Source: Apus apus (taxonomy: Eukaryota > Chordata > Aves > Apodiformes > Apodidae). From it: a stretch of DNA of 64,000 nucleotides. The stretch is from NCBI RefSeq assembly GCF_020740795.1, contig NC_067287.1, positions 17,065,501 through 17,129,500 of the forward strand. Reading direction: 5' to 3'. Position numbers and translations under genes: made by a program. The notes beneath the pieces are model-generated. The model worked only from the letters and a program-made list of their open reading frames with translations, was not told the origin of the DNA and did no database searches. Below, in pieces: positions 21,585 to 33,026 of this stretch. How positions within the stretch are numbered: position 1 is the stretch's first letter; every line of letters starts with the position of its first letter.

Positions 21585-22886
21585 TCACAGCCCTGTGGGG
21601 AGCAAAAAGCAGGTTAGCACCCACCCAGGAAGAACAGCATCCTCTTCCCAGGGGAGGCCAGGGGCAGCCCTCACCCAGTGGACCAGATCTGTCCCCCTCC
21701 ACAGCTCACCTGTGGTCCTGTCACAGGCAGTGGTCCCCTTCTCGTGGGCGAGGTTGAGGCGGTTCTGCTCGGCGGCGATGCCATTGGCCTCAGGGCTGCT
21801 GCTGCGGGCAGGGCTGGGGGACTGGAGGGGGGGCTGGAGGTGGAAGGCCACCTCCAGGTGCTCCTGGGCCAGGCGCAGGTGCTCACGCAGCCGGGCCAGC
21901 TCATGTGCTGGGGGAGCCCCGGCCAGGGTAAAGTGCCCTGCTGCCTGTGCCAGGCTCTCCTGGTAGTCCAGCTTGCCATCGGGCAGTGGGGCTCGCAGTG
22001 GCTCCTTCTTCAGTGAGTGGTAGGTAGGGGGTGCACTGGGGGCTTTCTTGGGGTACTGTGGTGAGGGGCTGCTGCTTGTTGGGAGTGGGGAGCTATTGGT
22101 CTGGCTCAGGGCATCACGGATGCGTCCCACACCGAGGTGCAAGAGCTCACAGAGGTTGAGGAAGAGGCAGAGCCCGCTGACAGCGTACATGACGAGAAGG
22201 AAGATGGTCTTCTCTGTGGGGCGGGAGACAAAGCAGTCAACGGTGTGTGGGCAGGGGCTGCGGCTGCAGACATAGGAGGGGCTCACCTCGAAGCGATACA
22301 GCAGGTACTGCCCGAAGAGGAAAGCCATCTCCAGCAGTGAGCGGCACAGCAAGTGCAGCACATAGGCACGCATCAGCCCGTCCTGCTTGATGCGGCGCCG
22401 GCCGTCATGCTTCTCTCCGCCCTCTGGGCTCTTCTCCTTCTCCACCTCGATCTCTTCAAAGATCATGGGGTCTTCTTCATTATCATCCTCTGCCTCTTCA
22501 TAGTCCCGCCCGGCTCCTCGGCGTACCACTGGCATGCGTGCCCGCTGGGCTCCCGGTGCCCGGCGCCGCAAGGACTCAGGCATGCGAGCAATGCGGTGCA
22601 TGGCGAAGCCCAGGTAGAGGACAGATGGCGTGGCCACCATGATGATCTGGAAGACCCAGAAGCGGACATGCGAGAGGGGGGCGAAGGCATCGTAGCAGAC
22701 ATTTTCGCAGCCAGGTTGTTGCGTGTTACAAACAAACTTGCTCTGCTCATCATAGTAGATGGATTCACCCCCCACAGCCGTCAGCACGATGCGGAAGACA
22801 ATGAGGACAGTAAGCCAGATCTTGCCCACGAAGGTCGAGTGGTTGTTGATCTCCTCCAGGAGCCGTGTCAGAAAACTCCAGCTCAT
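21585..22886 (-). CDS. Gap junction gamma-type connexin (Cx45-like), 394 aa if spliced
   Basis: Four-pass connexin forming gap-junction hemichannels. Coding exons (minus) are 21710-22886 and 21585-21592, with a 117-bp intron between. The N-terminus [20 protein letters not shown] and first membrane helix are almost identical to Cx45 (GJC1). Extracellular loop 1 shows C-X6-C-X3-C ([12 protein letters not shown]) and loop 2 shows C-X4-C-X5-C ([12 protein letters not shown]), the connexin disulfide patterns. The cytoplasmic loop has the acidic EDDNEEDPM and the HDGRRRI motif of the gamma class. The C-terminal tail is divergent and ends DRTTGL, without the SVWI PDZ ligand of Cx45. A 5' UTR acceptor ends at 22912 (CCGTGCAG). 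It looks like a GJC-class paralog separate from GJC1; I leave the symbol blank because GJC2 and GJC4-type names cannot be separated by eye. Confidence 0.9.
   Translation of the reverse strand: MSWSFLTRLLEEINNHSTFVGKIWLTVLIVFRIVLTAVGGESIYYDEQSKFVCNTQQPGCENVCYDAFAPLSHVRFWVFQIIMVATPSVLYLGFAMHRIARMPESLRRRAPGAQRARMPVVRRGAGRDYEEAEDDNEEDPMIFEEIEVEKEKSPEGGEKHDGRRRIKQDGLMRAYVLHLLCRSLLEMAFLFGQYLLYRFEVSPSYVCSRSPCPHTVDCFVSRPTEKTIFLLVMYAVSGLCLFLNLCELLHLGVGRIRDALSQTNSSPLPTSSSPSPQYPKKAPSAPPTYHSLKKEPLRAPLPDGKLDYQESLAQAAGHFTLAGAPPAHELARLREHLRLAQEHLEVAFHLQPPLQSPSPARSSSPEANGIAAEQNRLNLAHEKGTTACDRTTGELWRGTDLVHWVRAAPGLPWEEDAVLPGWVLTCFLLPTGL
21593..21709 (-). other. 117-bp frame-neutral intron at the connexin C-terminus
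   Basis: The donor is CACAG|GTGAGC and the acceptor CCCCACAG|GG. Length is 117 = 3 x 39 bases, it is phase 1 at both ends, and it has no in-frame stop. Spliced or retained, translation ends at the same TGA after Gly-Leu. Retention would add 39 residues. Whether retention occurs cannot be known from DNA. Confidence 0.65.
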
Positions 22887-22911
22887 TCTGTCCAGGCAGT
22901 TGGCTCAAACT

Positions 22912-25356
22912 CTGCACGGAAGGGGTAGGCAAACAGGCACTGAGCAAACCCATGGGCACCTCACCAGGTCCCGCCAAACCACCAGCCTCCACCTCAGCCC
23001 CAACATCCCTTCCCTTACCCACCAGGTACACAAACACAGCCCTATGCATGCACGCATCTCCCCAAAACCACATCCCCCGCCCAGCACCTCCTCCCCACAC
23101 TCCTGTCCACATCCTGCTCCCCCCACCCTCACTGCCAGCCAGGTGGGCAGCGGAAAGGCTGGGACGTCCCAGTTCCCTGCAGGACATATCTGGCGGAACA
23201 GTCAGCACAGCCACAGTCAGGGTAAACATGGCAGCATGGAGTAGCACCAGCTAAGGAGGGCAAGGGGACAGGCAAGGGACTGACACAGCCTCCTCCACCC
23301 ACAGTGTCACAGCACCCGTTTGCCACCTGGTCCTGGGCAGGGCCCCAACCAGTGCCACACCCCGCACCATCACCCACACCCTCCCATGGGGGTCCACAGG
23401 CCCCTGGAGGAGGGCAGCAGGGTGCTGGCAGCACAGCAGGGTGCTGGCAGCCCCTCTGGCCCATTGTAGCTTCCAGCCCTGAGTCCCAGCCAAGGGGGCT
23501 ATCCCAAGCATCATCCCCCTCCACGTGCTCATGAGCCAAGTCCTCTGCACCCCACAGCTCTCCCTCAAGGGCTTGGAGAGATGCAGCATCACTGCCTCAA
23601 CAAATCTCCATGCTGTGCCCTCTCTCCTGTGAGACCCCAACTCCCCCATCCTTACAAGCCCTTGAAGCCCACAGTGACCGGTGCTCAGAGCAACCCACAG
23701 CCCAATGGCAAGAGCTTGGGGGGGAGCAGAGGAGTAGGCAGGAAGGTGATGGTGAGGGGCAGCATGAGACAGCCAAGAAATTGCAAAGTCCCAGCAGCTG
23801 AACACTGGAGGTAAGGGAGGAAATTACAAGGACTGTGCCACAGCTCCTGGCCAAAGGAGAAGACGCAAGGGGAGGCACCCCACTGCCACCCCCAGTTTTG
23901 GTAGCTTGTGCATGAGCTGCTGCCAAGAGCAGCAGGTGGCAGGAATGCCCACGGCAACCAGAGGGGACATGCATCCACAGAGTTCCCAGCCTCCCTCACA
24001 TCTTGCCTGCTCTCTGGACAGCCCTGTCTTGTCTCCTCCGGCCAGAGAACATCCCTGTGGATGTTGGTTCCTGCTGCGCTCACACCACTATTGTCTAGAA
24101 GAAGAGGATATTTTTGGCTTAGCTCAGCCTGCGCCTCCACTCCCGGGCCCCGATCAACCTCACCTGAATTGAAAAGACCCTCCAACACAAGCACAAGTAC
24201 CTGCACCCGGGAGGCACTCTGGTGACAGCCTGGTGCTCAGCAGAGCATGCTGAGTGTGGAAAGTGGCACAGGCCAGCAATAGGAACTCAAACCCTACCCA
24301 TCAGGGCTACCATTCTCCCTGTGGCTGAGCACCATGAAAGGTCTCACCACTGCCCTGTCCCCCTGGCGCAAGGCCCTATCCCCTAGGACCCCAGGGGAAG
24401 GAGCATGCTTTGTGTATGTATTTAGGTCTTGCCTGGAAGCAGCACGCTGCCCTGGCACCCGGGTAAGGGGCTGGGGACAAGACAAGCGGACAAGGCTGGC
24501 AGCCCCAGGAGATGCCAACACCAGAGAAAGAGAAAGCACACATGTGGGCAGTGCCGTGGTGACCAATGAAGAGTGACACTGGGACAGACCTCAACCTCAG
24601 GAGCCCCAGTGGTCACCGCCAGGGCAGCACAGAGCTCCTCACATCCCTTCCCCCCGCCCAGGGCAGACCCCCAGCGCAGGTATCTAGAGCCCAGCTCTCT
24701 GCCCCGGGGTCCGAGCGGCACGGCCACCTCCCAGCCACGCCGTGACTCAGGACCAGCGCCACGTGCCTTGGCCGGGCCCGACACCTACGCCCCCAGCCCT
24801 GTCCACCCCGGGCTTCCCCACCTGGGACACCAGGCCCCTCTGCACCAGCCTGCCCAGTCCAGGAACCCCCCATATCCCCAGCCCTGCCCACCCCGGGCCC
24901 CCCGCCTGGGGCCCCCAGGCCCCCCCCGCACCAGCCTGCCCTGTCCAGGGACCACCAATCTTCCCAACCCACATTAGGGCCCCCTGTGCCACAGCCCACC
25001 CCGGGGCTCGCCAGCCCTGCCTGCCCGGGGACCCCTGTCCCACTGACACCGGACAGCCCACCCTTTGGCCCGCTGACCCCTGCCAGCCTGGGGACCCAGC
25101 CCCAGCCTTCCCGGGGTCCCCAGCCCCACTGACCCCAGCACATCGGGTGCCTGAAGCGCTGCAGACCCCGTAATGCCCGAGATTCCCACCCTCTCGATCC
25201 TCCCTGCCCGCGGCCCCAGGCTCCCTTGCCCGCAGCCCACGGCTGGGGCTTCCGCCCTCCGCCCCCTCCGGGATTCCGGCGCCTGCCCCACCTGTCTCCC
25301 CCGGCCCCACCGACCCGTAGCCCACCCGTAGCCACCCGCTCACCGGCCCCACTCAC
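22912..25356 (-). other. Probable 5' intron of the connexin gene
   Basis: It runs from the CpG-island donor at 25356 to the acceptor just before the connexin start. This matches the usual connexin layout of an untranslated first exon and one main coding exon. No other gene is seen inside. It contains the C-rich tandem repeat at 24791-24960. Confidence 0.5.
24791..24960. repeat. Two-copy C-rich tandem repeat, about 85 bp per unit
   Basis: CCCCAGCCCTGTCCACCCCG at 24791 recurs with changes at 24876. Both copies continue through a CACCAGCCTGCCC and a TCCAGG(A/G)A block. Looser CCAGCC/GGGGACCC-type units go on to about 25150. GC-rich minisatellite-like DNA next to the island. Confidence 0.6.
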
Positions 25357-25870
25357 GATATGCCGTGACGAGCGGCTCCCGCCGTCGGCGGCGGACAAAG
25401 CGATGGGGCTGGCGCGCTACCGCCTCCCGCAGAACAAAGGGGCCTGGGGCCGCCCCGCCCCGCGCCAACCAACGGGAACACTCGGTGCGGAGCTGCTGCC
25501 TCCTCTTGCCCCGTCCCGGCGGGTCCTGCGCCCGCCGGGTGACTCAGTCTCCGGGCGGGGCGCTGCCGCCCCCGGCCCCGGCCCCGGCCCCTTCCCCTCC
25601 CGCGACCCGGGAGGCCGCGCAGGCCTGCGGACAGGGGTCGGCCCCCGCCGAAACTCGCTCGGACATCGCGTCTGTCGGCATCATCCGCCGGAACCACCCT
25701 TCGCCCAGAGGGTGCCCCCGGCAGTCCCCTCTAGCCAGCCCCCCGTGGGATGGCTTCCTCCTTCCCCTCCGGGGAGCTCCGTGGCTCCCGGGGTCCCGCC
25801 CCTGCCGAGGCGCGAAGCTGGGGCTTCCTGCCGGCTGCTGGGAAACGCTCCAAACCGCTGGTGCATCCCC
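25260..25870. promoter_or_regulatory. CpG island with probable first exon of the connexin gene
   Basis: Dense CpG (GCCGCCG, CGGCGGCGG, GGGCGGGGC runs) between GC-poorer flanks. On the minus strand a good donor, ATATC|GTGAGT, puts the end of a non-coding exon at 25357; GGCCG|GTGAGC at 25342 is an alternative. An AP-1-like TGACTCA lies near 25541. Assignment to the connexin rests on orientation and the acceptor at 22912. Confidence 0.5.
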
Positions 25871-28180
25871 CTCAGGGATGAGCTGCACCTTCCGAGGGAG
25901 CACCGGGGGGAGCCTGAGGAGAGGAGGGAGCCAGCGTTCTGGCCCTGAGACTCACTGGCACAATAACCTCCTGTCCCACATAACCTCGAGTTCTTCCTCT
26001 CCCAATTAAAAGGGATGAAAGAATGGAAGAAAGAAAGGACCTGGTGGCACCAGAGCAGAGGTGGCCCCAGGCGTGGGAAATGTAAGAGCAAAATGTGCCT
26101 GTGTGGTGGAAATGTGCTTCAAATCCTTTGAAGCCTAAGCTGCTTCTTGTGCCCCACGCCAGGTCACTGCAGCAGAGCCAGGTCTGAGCACACAGCACCT
26201 CCAGATGTGCCCTCAGAGAGTCACCACTGCTCTTTCTGGGCAAAAGCACTGCTCTCCCAAGGCCAGAGCAATGGGAGCAGTGGCTTTGACTTACCACCCT
26301 GGAGCTGTCCCTGGCTGTCCCTCTGCCAGAGCACCCTAGCCACTCACTTTCTGCACTGCTAAAATTGGCTCTGGGAGGGTTTGTTGGGGCTGAGTCCATG
26401 TGCTGGATCAACCACACCCATGACATTCTGAGCAGAGCCCCCTGTCCTTGTGTGGGAACACTGGGCTGCCTTGTGCAACCCTAGTAGTCAAGAGGAAGCT
26501 AGTGTTGGCATAAGCTTCTCCCTGCTGAAACATGTTCCCTCCTGCAGAAGGGTTTCCACCAGCAGGCAGTGGTGGGTGCAGCACCTCCATCCACCTCCTG
26601 CGGGCAGTGTGGGGGGCTGGGGTAAGGAGTGGGTTGGGAAGCATCGCTGCTGCATCCGGTGTGTGGTTTTGGTTATTCTGGGCCTGCTGAGTAACGGCAG
26701 CTCTGACACTTCCCCCGATGCTTCCCTAAGTCAGCAAGAGCCACCAGGGCACTGCCCCAGCACCCGCACAGCTCAGGCACAGGCTTGGTGCTCTTGTACA
26801 GGAGGGCAGCTGAAGCCCCTCAGAGCAGCATGCTGCACCCCAATACAGGCACAGATGTGTTCACAGCCCCTCTTTGGGCTCTCTTGCTCATTCCTCCCCC
26901 TTGTTCATGGATGGGTCCTTCCCAGGTTACAGCCTCAGCCATATAGAGGGAGAGCTGCTGTGAAGGGGGATTTGACCTGGCCATCAAGAAATAATTTCTG
27001 TTGAATCCCACTGCCAAGCATACAATTGTGGCATTAACATTCCTTGGAGGAGAAATGTGTATTGCAGATCCAGTAACATCTGCTCTGGGAGCAATCCCTG
27101 GGCACTGTCTCCATCCCAGACCAGGACCAACAGGTAGAGGTGGATGCAGGGAGACAGCAAGCTGATCACAGAAACTCAAGCTTTTGAAAGGATGCAGGGA
27201 AGCGTACAGGGAGGGAGCCTGTGACTGCAGTCAGGTGGCACCTGCAGTGTGGTATGGAGAAATGGGAGCAGAGCAGTGGTATGTGGAGGAGAAGCAGCAC
27301 ACAGCCTACATTGAACCTCCTGGTCTTGCCAGGCAGTTAAAGCAGTTTGGGGGTTTCTTTCCCCACAGTTACCACTAGTTTTCTCCTAGGTCTTGCCTCC
27401 AGCCTAGCTTCACCCCCAGGCAGCCAAGGAGTTTGTTAGACGTAAGGAAACTACATCACTCTTTAACTCTAGTGCTCAGAGCATTAAGAACAAGCCCCAA
27501 TAGCAGCCTCAAATTAAAGTGGAGAGCACGACCCACTGAAGCACTGCAAACTGAGGCTGTTGCACCCAGAATGAAGCCACTTGTTGGGCTGAGGCCAGGT
27601 ACAGCTGCTGCAGCAGCAGCATTTTTGCACAGCCGAGCTCAGGCTGTGGGGCAGAGCTTGCCTTGGGAGACCAGGCCCAGAGGCTGGTGTCAGACAGCCC
27701 CTAAGGACAATCGTTACTGTGCTTGCCAGCATCTGGCCTTTGGCGTCAGAGCCTTTCCGTTTCCCCCACAACTGTGCTTTGTGTGTCCCAGGGCAATACC
27801 CTCATCTTGAGCTTGCAACATCCAAGTGCCTGCAGAGGCATCACCCTTCCAGCCTGAGGCAGAGGGCAAACCCACTACAGTCAGGAAAGGAAGGTAGCAG
27901 GCAAAGGGTGCTGCCCACCCTCATCTCTTTCCGTATCGGCTGAAGCTGACCAAGCCTGGGCCCATCATGGGCAGGAAGGATGTGCAAGACCAGCAGCCTT
28001 GTGGAATCCAGCTCAGAGATGAACTTTGCAGGGGAAACAGCACTGTCACCAACCACAAAAAGAAAGGATCATCCCCAAGCCACTAAGTCTGTAGGGTAGA
28101 GCCCAAAGCTGGAGTGAGTATGTGGAGCATAGCAAGGCAGTTGCACAGCCCAGTGAGAGCAAGGGGAGCTGGTAATTTGG
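25871..28180. other. Gene-poor intergenic DNA
   Basis: Between the connexin promoter and the STK11IP 3' end. No reading frame here has a family signature, codon regularity or splice sites that join into a plausible protein. No repeat was recognised. Confidence 0.5.
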
Positions 28181-28184
28181 GAGA

Positions 28185-28625
28185 TCATAGAATGGTTTGA
28201 GTTGAAACCTGAAAGATCATCGAGTTCTAACTCCCCTGCCATGAGCAGAGACACCTCCCACTAGACCAGGTTGCTCACAGCCCATCCAACGTGGCCTTGA
28301 ACACTTCCAGGGAGGGGGCATTCACAACTTCTCTGGGCAGCCTGTTCCAGTGTCTCACCACTCACAGTAAACAGTTTCTTCCTAATATCTAATCTAAATC
28401 TACCCTCTTCAGCTTAAAAAAATCTTTCCCCCTTGTTCTATTGCTACATGCAATAAAAATTTGTAAAAAAATCATTTCCTTGTAAAAAATCCCTCTCTGG
28501 CTCTCCTGTAGCCCCTTCGGGTACTGGAAGGCCACTATGAGGTCTCTCCTCTTCTCTTCTCCAGGCTGAACAGCCCCAGCTCTCTCAGCCTGTCTTCATA
28601 GGTGAGGTGCTCCAGCTCTAAGATG
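28185..28625 (-). mobile_element. CR1 LINE 3' fragment, about 440 bp
   Basis: Read on the minus strand this is the last part of CR1 ORF2 and the 3' UTR. On the plus strand the landmarks are ATCATAGAATGG, GACACCTCCCACTAGACCAG, GGCAGCCTGTTCCAGTG and CTCTTCTCCAGGCTGAACAG. It is 5'-truncated and moderately diverged. It is the longest interspersed repeat in the window. Confidence 0.92.
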
Positions 28626-31600
28626 GCTGAGAGGGAGAGTAAGTGCAGGCGTAAGGAGAACATCCACTCTGGGACAAACACTACAGCTCAGGAGAGATGT
28701 GGCAAGAGCTCCCACAAGCAGCCCTGGCTCAGCCACAGCCCGGCAATGGAGGCACCCTCGGGGACTCCACCCGTGGGACTCTGCCTTGGCTGCCAGACAC
28801 AGGGTGCCAGGGAGGGCAGAGGGCCCAGTCTGGCTCTGGATGACAGCCTCAGTTCCTGCTCTAATCGATAGGATGGGATGGGTTGGGCCCTCCTAGAGCT
28901 GCCTCTGCTTCTGGGGACAACGGCAGCGCAGCAGATGGCAGGGCTGGGCACCCCAGGTGTGTTTGCTGCCCGGCGGCACAGACCCTGCCCAGCTGGTGCT
29001 CGGCAGCGGGGTGAGGAAGGGGGCAGTTCACTGCACTCTCCCTGAGCAGGGCTGCAGGTGGGCAGGGCTGCAGGTGGGCAGCTTAAGTCCTTGGCAGCAA
29101 ACATGCTCTTCGCAGACAGAGTAAACAGCTCATCTGACACTGGGATGGGGAGCAGACAGCTCTATTTGGGACTGTTTGTCCTGATACAGGACAGCTCTGT
29201 AACTAGCTTAATAACCTTCTGATTAGAGGCACGCTCTGTCCCAGGAGCAGGAAGGGCAATGGCTGTCCCCTGAGCAGCCCAAGGGAAGGGGTTTACACTG
29301 CCCCAGGCCATTGCTCTGTGAGCTGGGTAAGAAGCATTGACACCTTCAGGAGGGACAAAGCTGGCCAGGCAGGTCTGCAAGCTGCAGGGAACATGTGTCC
29401 CTTGCTGCTACATTGTCAGTCCCCTGGAGGTGAGGCCGGCAGAGACATTCTGCTAGAAGTAAACGTCCAGTCCCTCCAGTCACCCAGCTTGATTAGAAAC
29501 AAGGCTTCATTAGTAAACATAGAGCAAGGCGGCTGACAGCTAACCCACAGGCTATGTATGTATGCTCGAGGCAGTTCTGCTTTAGAAGGCAGAGAGACAG
29601 AGCAAGAAGCACTGAAATAGCCAGACCCATGACTGAGGCATCATTTTCATTGATGAGTTGAACAGTGAAGTAAAGCAGGGCTGTTATATTCCTGTGGAAA
29701 AGCAGTGGTAGCTTCAGGCTCATGGCAATGGCCAGCCTGATGCGTGAGCCCATGACTGCCTGCAGAGCCCTGTGGCTGCTCCAGGCCTGGGCAGCCCTTC
29801 AGCTACACACACCTTGAGAAAAGCCTGCTCGGGGCAGAAGCAGGTAGGGGAAATGCTGAGATTCAGGCCAGCCTTGCTCCATGCTAGCAGCAAAGCACCA
29901 AAGCCAAGTGCATCCAGAAAAGGAGAGAGGAAAGAGGGGGGAAATACGAGTCTAGGAGCACAGCTGGGGAACTGCATGTTCATTGTTATGACAGGCAGCA
30001 GACATCTGCAGCTGGTTCAACAGATGTTACACCTTTCCACAAATCTTCTCTCTCCTACACAACCCCTGTTGCTGCACAGCCCTCAGTCAGGGCTGCCAGC
30101 AGTGCTGGAGCGCAGAAGCATGTTGAGCAAGCCCTTGCACACACCCAGATGATGCAACAAGACCAGTCAGTTAATGCTATCGCTCCACCTAGGGTGAGGA
30201 GCCCCACAGCAAAGTGTTCATGATCACAAACTAACCACAAAGGGGTTAATCTGGTAACAACCAGGACAAAACCCTAAGGGAAAATGAAGCAAGTGTTTCA
30301 TGCAGAGGTAGGAGACAGTTTGTGACAGCATGTGAGCTTCCTTGTCAGTGGCCAGAGGAAGGCAGAAGAGCTGCTAACAGGACCAAGAGGCTAGTGTTGC
30401 ACTGAGGGCACAGACCTGCAGAGACATGGCAAATGAGTAGTCACTTTTGCAGTGAAAAGCCAGAAGAGCCTGAGAAGAGTAATAGACAGGCACACCACTG
30501 CAACCTTTGGTTCTGGCAGTCCACACTTTGTCAGATGTCTCAACATACACAGAGACACAAGCACAGCAGAACAAAGGTGTAGCTCAGCTTGAGATGCAAA
30601 AAGCAAGCTCCAGGGATGGGCTTTCTCAGGGGATCGGCTTATGTAGAAGAGACATCAATGGGCTGTGCCAGTATCTTCAACTTTGCAACTTGCCCTTTGT
30701 GAAAAACACAGCTATAGATGATGAAGACAGAACGTACACAAGCTCCTTAAATGGCAAGACAAAGACAGAAAACCTTTATTGGTCTGTATCAGCTCAGCTC
30801 TCAGACTCCTTCTCCCGGACAAAGCCCTAGGTGCTGGCAGCGCTTCCATTGAGCTCATTCCCACTTGTGGTCTGAGGTTGCTCCAAAGGAATGGAGAGCA
30901 GCAGCCATATGCCCATTTAGGAAGAGGGGAGATAGTGGAATGCATTGTGACATCTGCCTCAAGACAGTTTAGATCTTGTCAATCAAGTCGATAGGAGGCC
31001 AGATAAAAATATCAGCCACTGCAGGCCTTCAGCAACTCAGCTGCTTCTGGAAGTGACAGGAGAAAGTCTAATCAGCAATTCCAAGAAAGCATTCAACAGC
31101 GTGCTGTGAGGTGGCCACTATTAATTATGGAAACTGAACTTCCTGCTCCCCTAAGGCTATGAAGATGGCATAGCTGGGTATGAATAGGGAAGGAAAGTTC
31201 AACTCATCTGCCCAGGTGAGACTGGAACAGCAGGATGCTGTGAGACCCCGTCACTGCTCTGTTCCAGATGGCAGAAACCGAAGCCACAGACATGGACTTT
31301 GGGTATATGAAAAGTTTAGATGTTGTAGAGACTGTTGCAAAGAGCTGCCATTCTCAGTGTCAAAAGAAAACAGACATTAGGTCACTGAATGACAAATACA
31401 CACATGTAAAGGAATCTAAATCACCTTGACATAAAATAGGCATTTCGTCACTAAGGATTCGGTTGTGGGAAAACTTGCCCTGAAACAGTGGGTTGAACCT
31501 TCATAGCAAGACAGAGACATTGCTCTGGGAAAAGCAGACATCAGTACAGGTCCCCGTGTAGGGTATCAGATCCCACCTGGCAGCACCTTAATGTAACAGG

Positions 31601-32160
31601 TCCATGTCTGCTTATCCCCACAGGGAGCTTCAGCTGCTTCAAAACACAACACATGGCACCTTCCCTTGCTCTTCTCTGGGCAGGGCACAGAGACCCTGTG
31701 ACACAGCAACCCCAGTCCATGCATCAGCAGCAGTTTTTCAGCTGCTTTTGACTGTGCAGGACAGTTTGAGACAAAGTAAAGTCTGGTACAGGGGACAGGT
31801 ACTCCCACCTCCACAGCCATGGCAGCAACAGCCCCTGTGAGAGGCATGCCTCTCAGGGCCTGTAACAGCCAGTGAGCAACTTGCTGGGGCTGGAAGCCCA
31901 CAGGATGCTTACCTGAGGGCAATGGTCACAGGAGAACAGCACAGCCAGTACCTGCTGTCAGTTTAGTCCTGTTTGGGCCTTGTTCCTTGGGAGCTAGGCA
32001 GGTGGAGATTTGTCTAGCAGCCCATCAGCACCCACCCTGAACAGCACAGGGAGAATGGCTTGAACCCTGTGAGATGTTGGGGAGCCCTTGAGGCTGCTGC
32101 AAAGCTAGTATTGCAAGACTTTGCAGCAGTGCAAGAGGATGAAACAAGGAAAACATGACA
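28626..32160. other. Gene-poor intergenic DNA before the STK11IP 3' end
   Basis: No coding gene recognised on either strand. A minus-strand AATAAA at 30775-30780 might serve a longer STK11IP transcript, but nothing else supports it. The region 28.7-29.1 kb is GC-richer without clear promoter features. Confidence 0.45.
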
Positions 32161-32178
32161 ATTAAATAAATATAAGCT

Positions 32179-32184
32179 TTTATT
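32179..32184 (-). terminator. STK11IP: STK11IP polyadenylation signal
   Basis: AATAAA on the minus strand, 843 bp past the STK11IP stop codon in an AT-rich stretch. It is the best candidate for the transcript end and gives a 3' UTR of about 0.87 kb. Confidence 0.65.
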
Positions 32185-33026
32185 ACAATAGAAAATAGTA
32201 AAACACGTTAAACTAGACTCTTGCTTTCGGACTGCTCAGAAAAGCCTAAGCCTCACTTGTACCTGCCAGTGCCCACCAGGGTCCTAACCCCTAAGCAATG
32301 AGCACCACTTTTCTGTGCTAAAAGCCCCACAGCTCCTCTTGCCCCAGTGACAGTGAACGACTACAGCAGCTGCCTGAGCCATGTCCCACCAGGCAGGCAG
32401 GTAAGGACTCTCTGTGGGGTTATGAGTACAACATGCCTCATCCCCTTGTGCAATCAGGCTCCTATTCGAAGCAGGCAGCTTTAGGGAAGCCATGGACAGG
32501 AGGGAGGGGAAGGGGAAAAAAAAAGAAAAACAAACAGGAGAAAAAAACCCAGCAACCCAGCAGCAGATACTGGCTGCTGTTAGAGACAGACAGAAAGGCA
32601 GCAAATACACTTGCTAGAAAGACCACAGCACCCAACTGCCTCTGGCCTGCTGTTTGCCCAGTACCACTGCATGTCCTGCTGAAGATGCTCTGGCCTGGCT
32701 CCCCTCTTCTTTCAGTGACACTCCATATAACCCTGAAGGAGACTAGCAGGCACTGCCAAATTAAAATGCTGTGTAGCTTATGCAGTACTACAGGGAACAC
32801 CCCCCACCTCCTCCTTCCATGGCCAGCCCGTGCAAGTGAGTGGCTGTGCAGTCTGGACCATTGTGTGCTCCCCTCTTCCTCACCAAAAAGGGCCAAGGGA
32901 AAGAGTAGAGTAGAAAGCAGAGGCCACAGGACAGCAAGGTCTGATGGCAGTGGGAGACACCTGTGCACCATTACCAGCACAGCAGCATGCTTGACTTGGA
33001 GTCCTGCCTGCCTGCAGCCAGCGAGC

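Noticed and set aside
24613-25398. Minus-strand 261-codon Gly-rich frame
   Set aside because: It reads the C-rich tandem repeat and the island in one frame. There are no conserved motifs and the good donor at 25356 cuts it.
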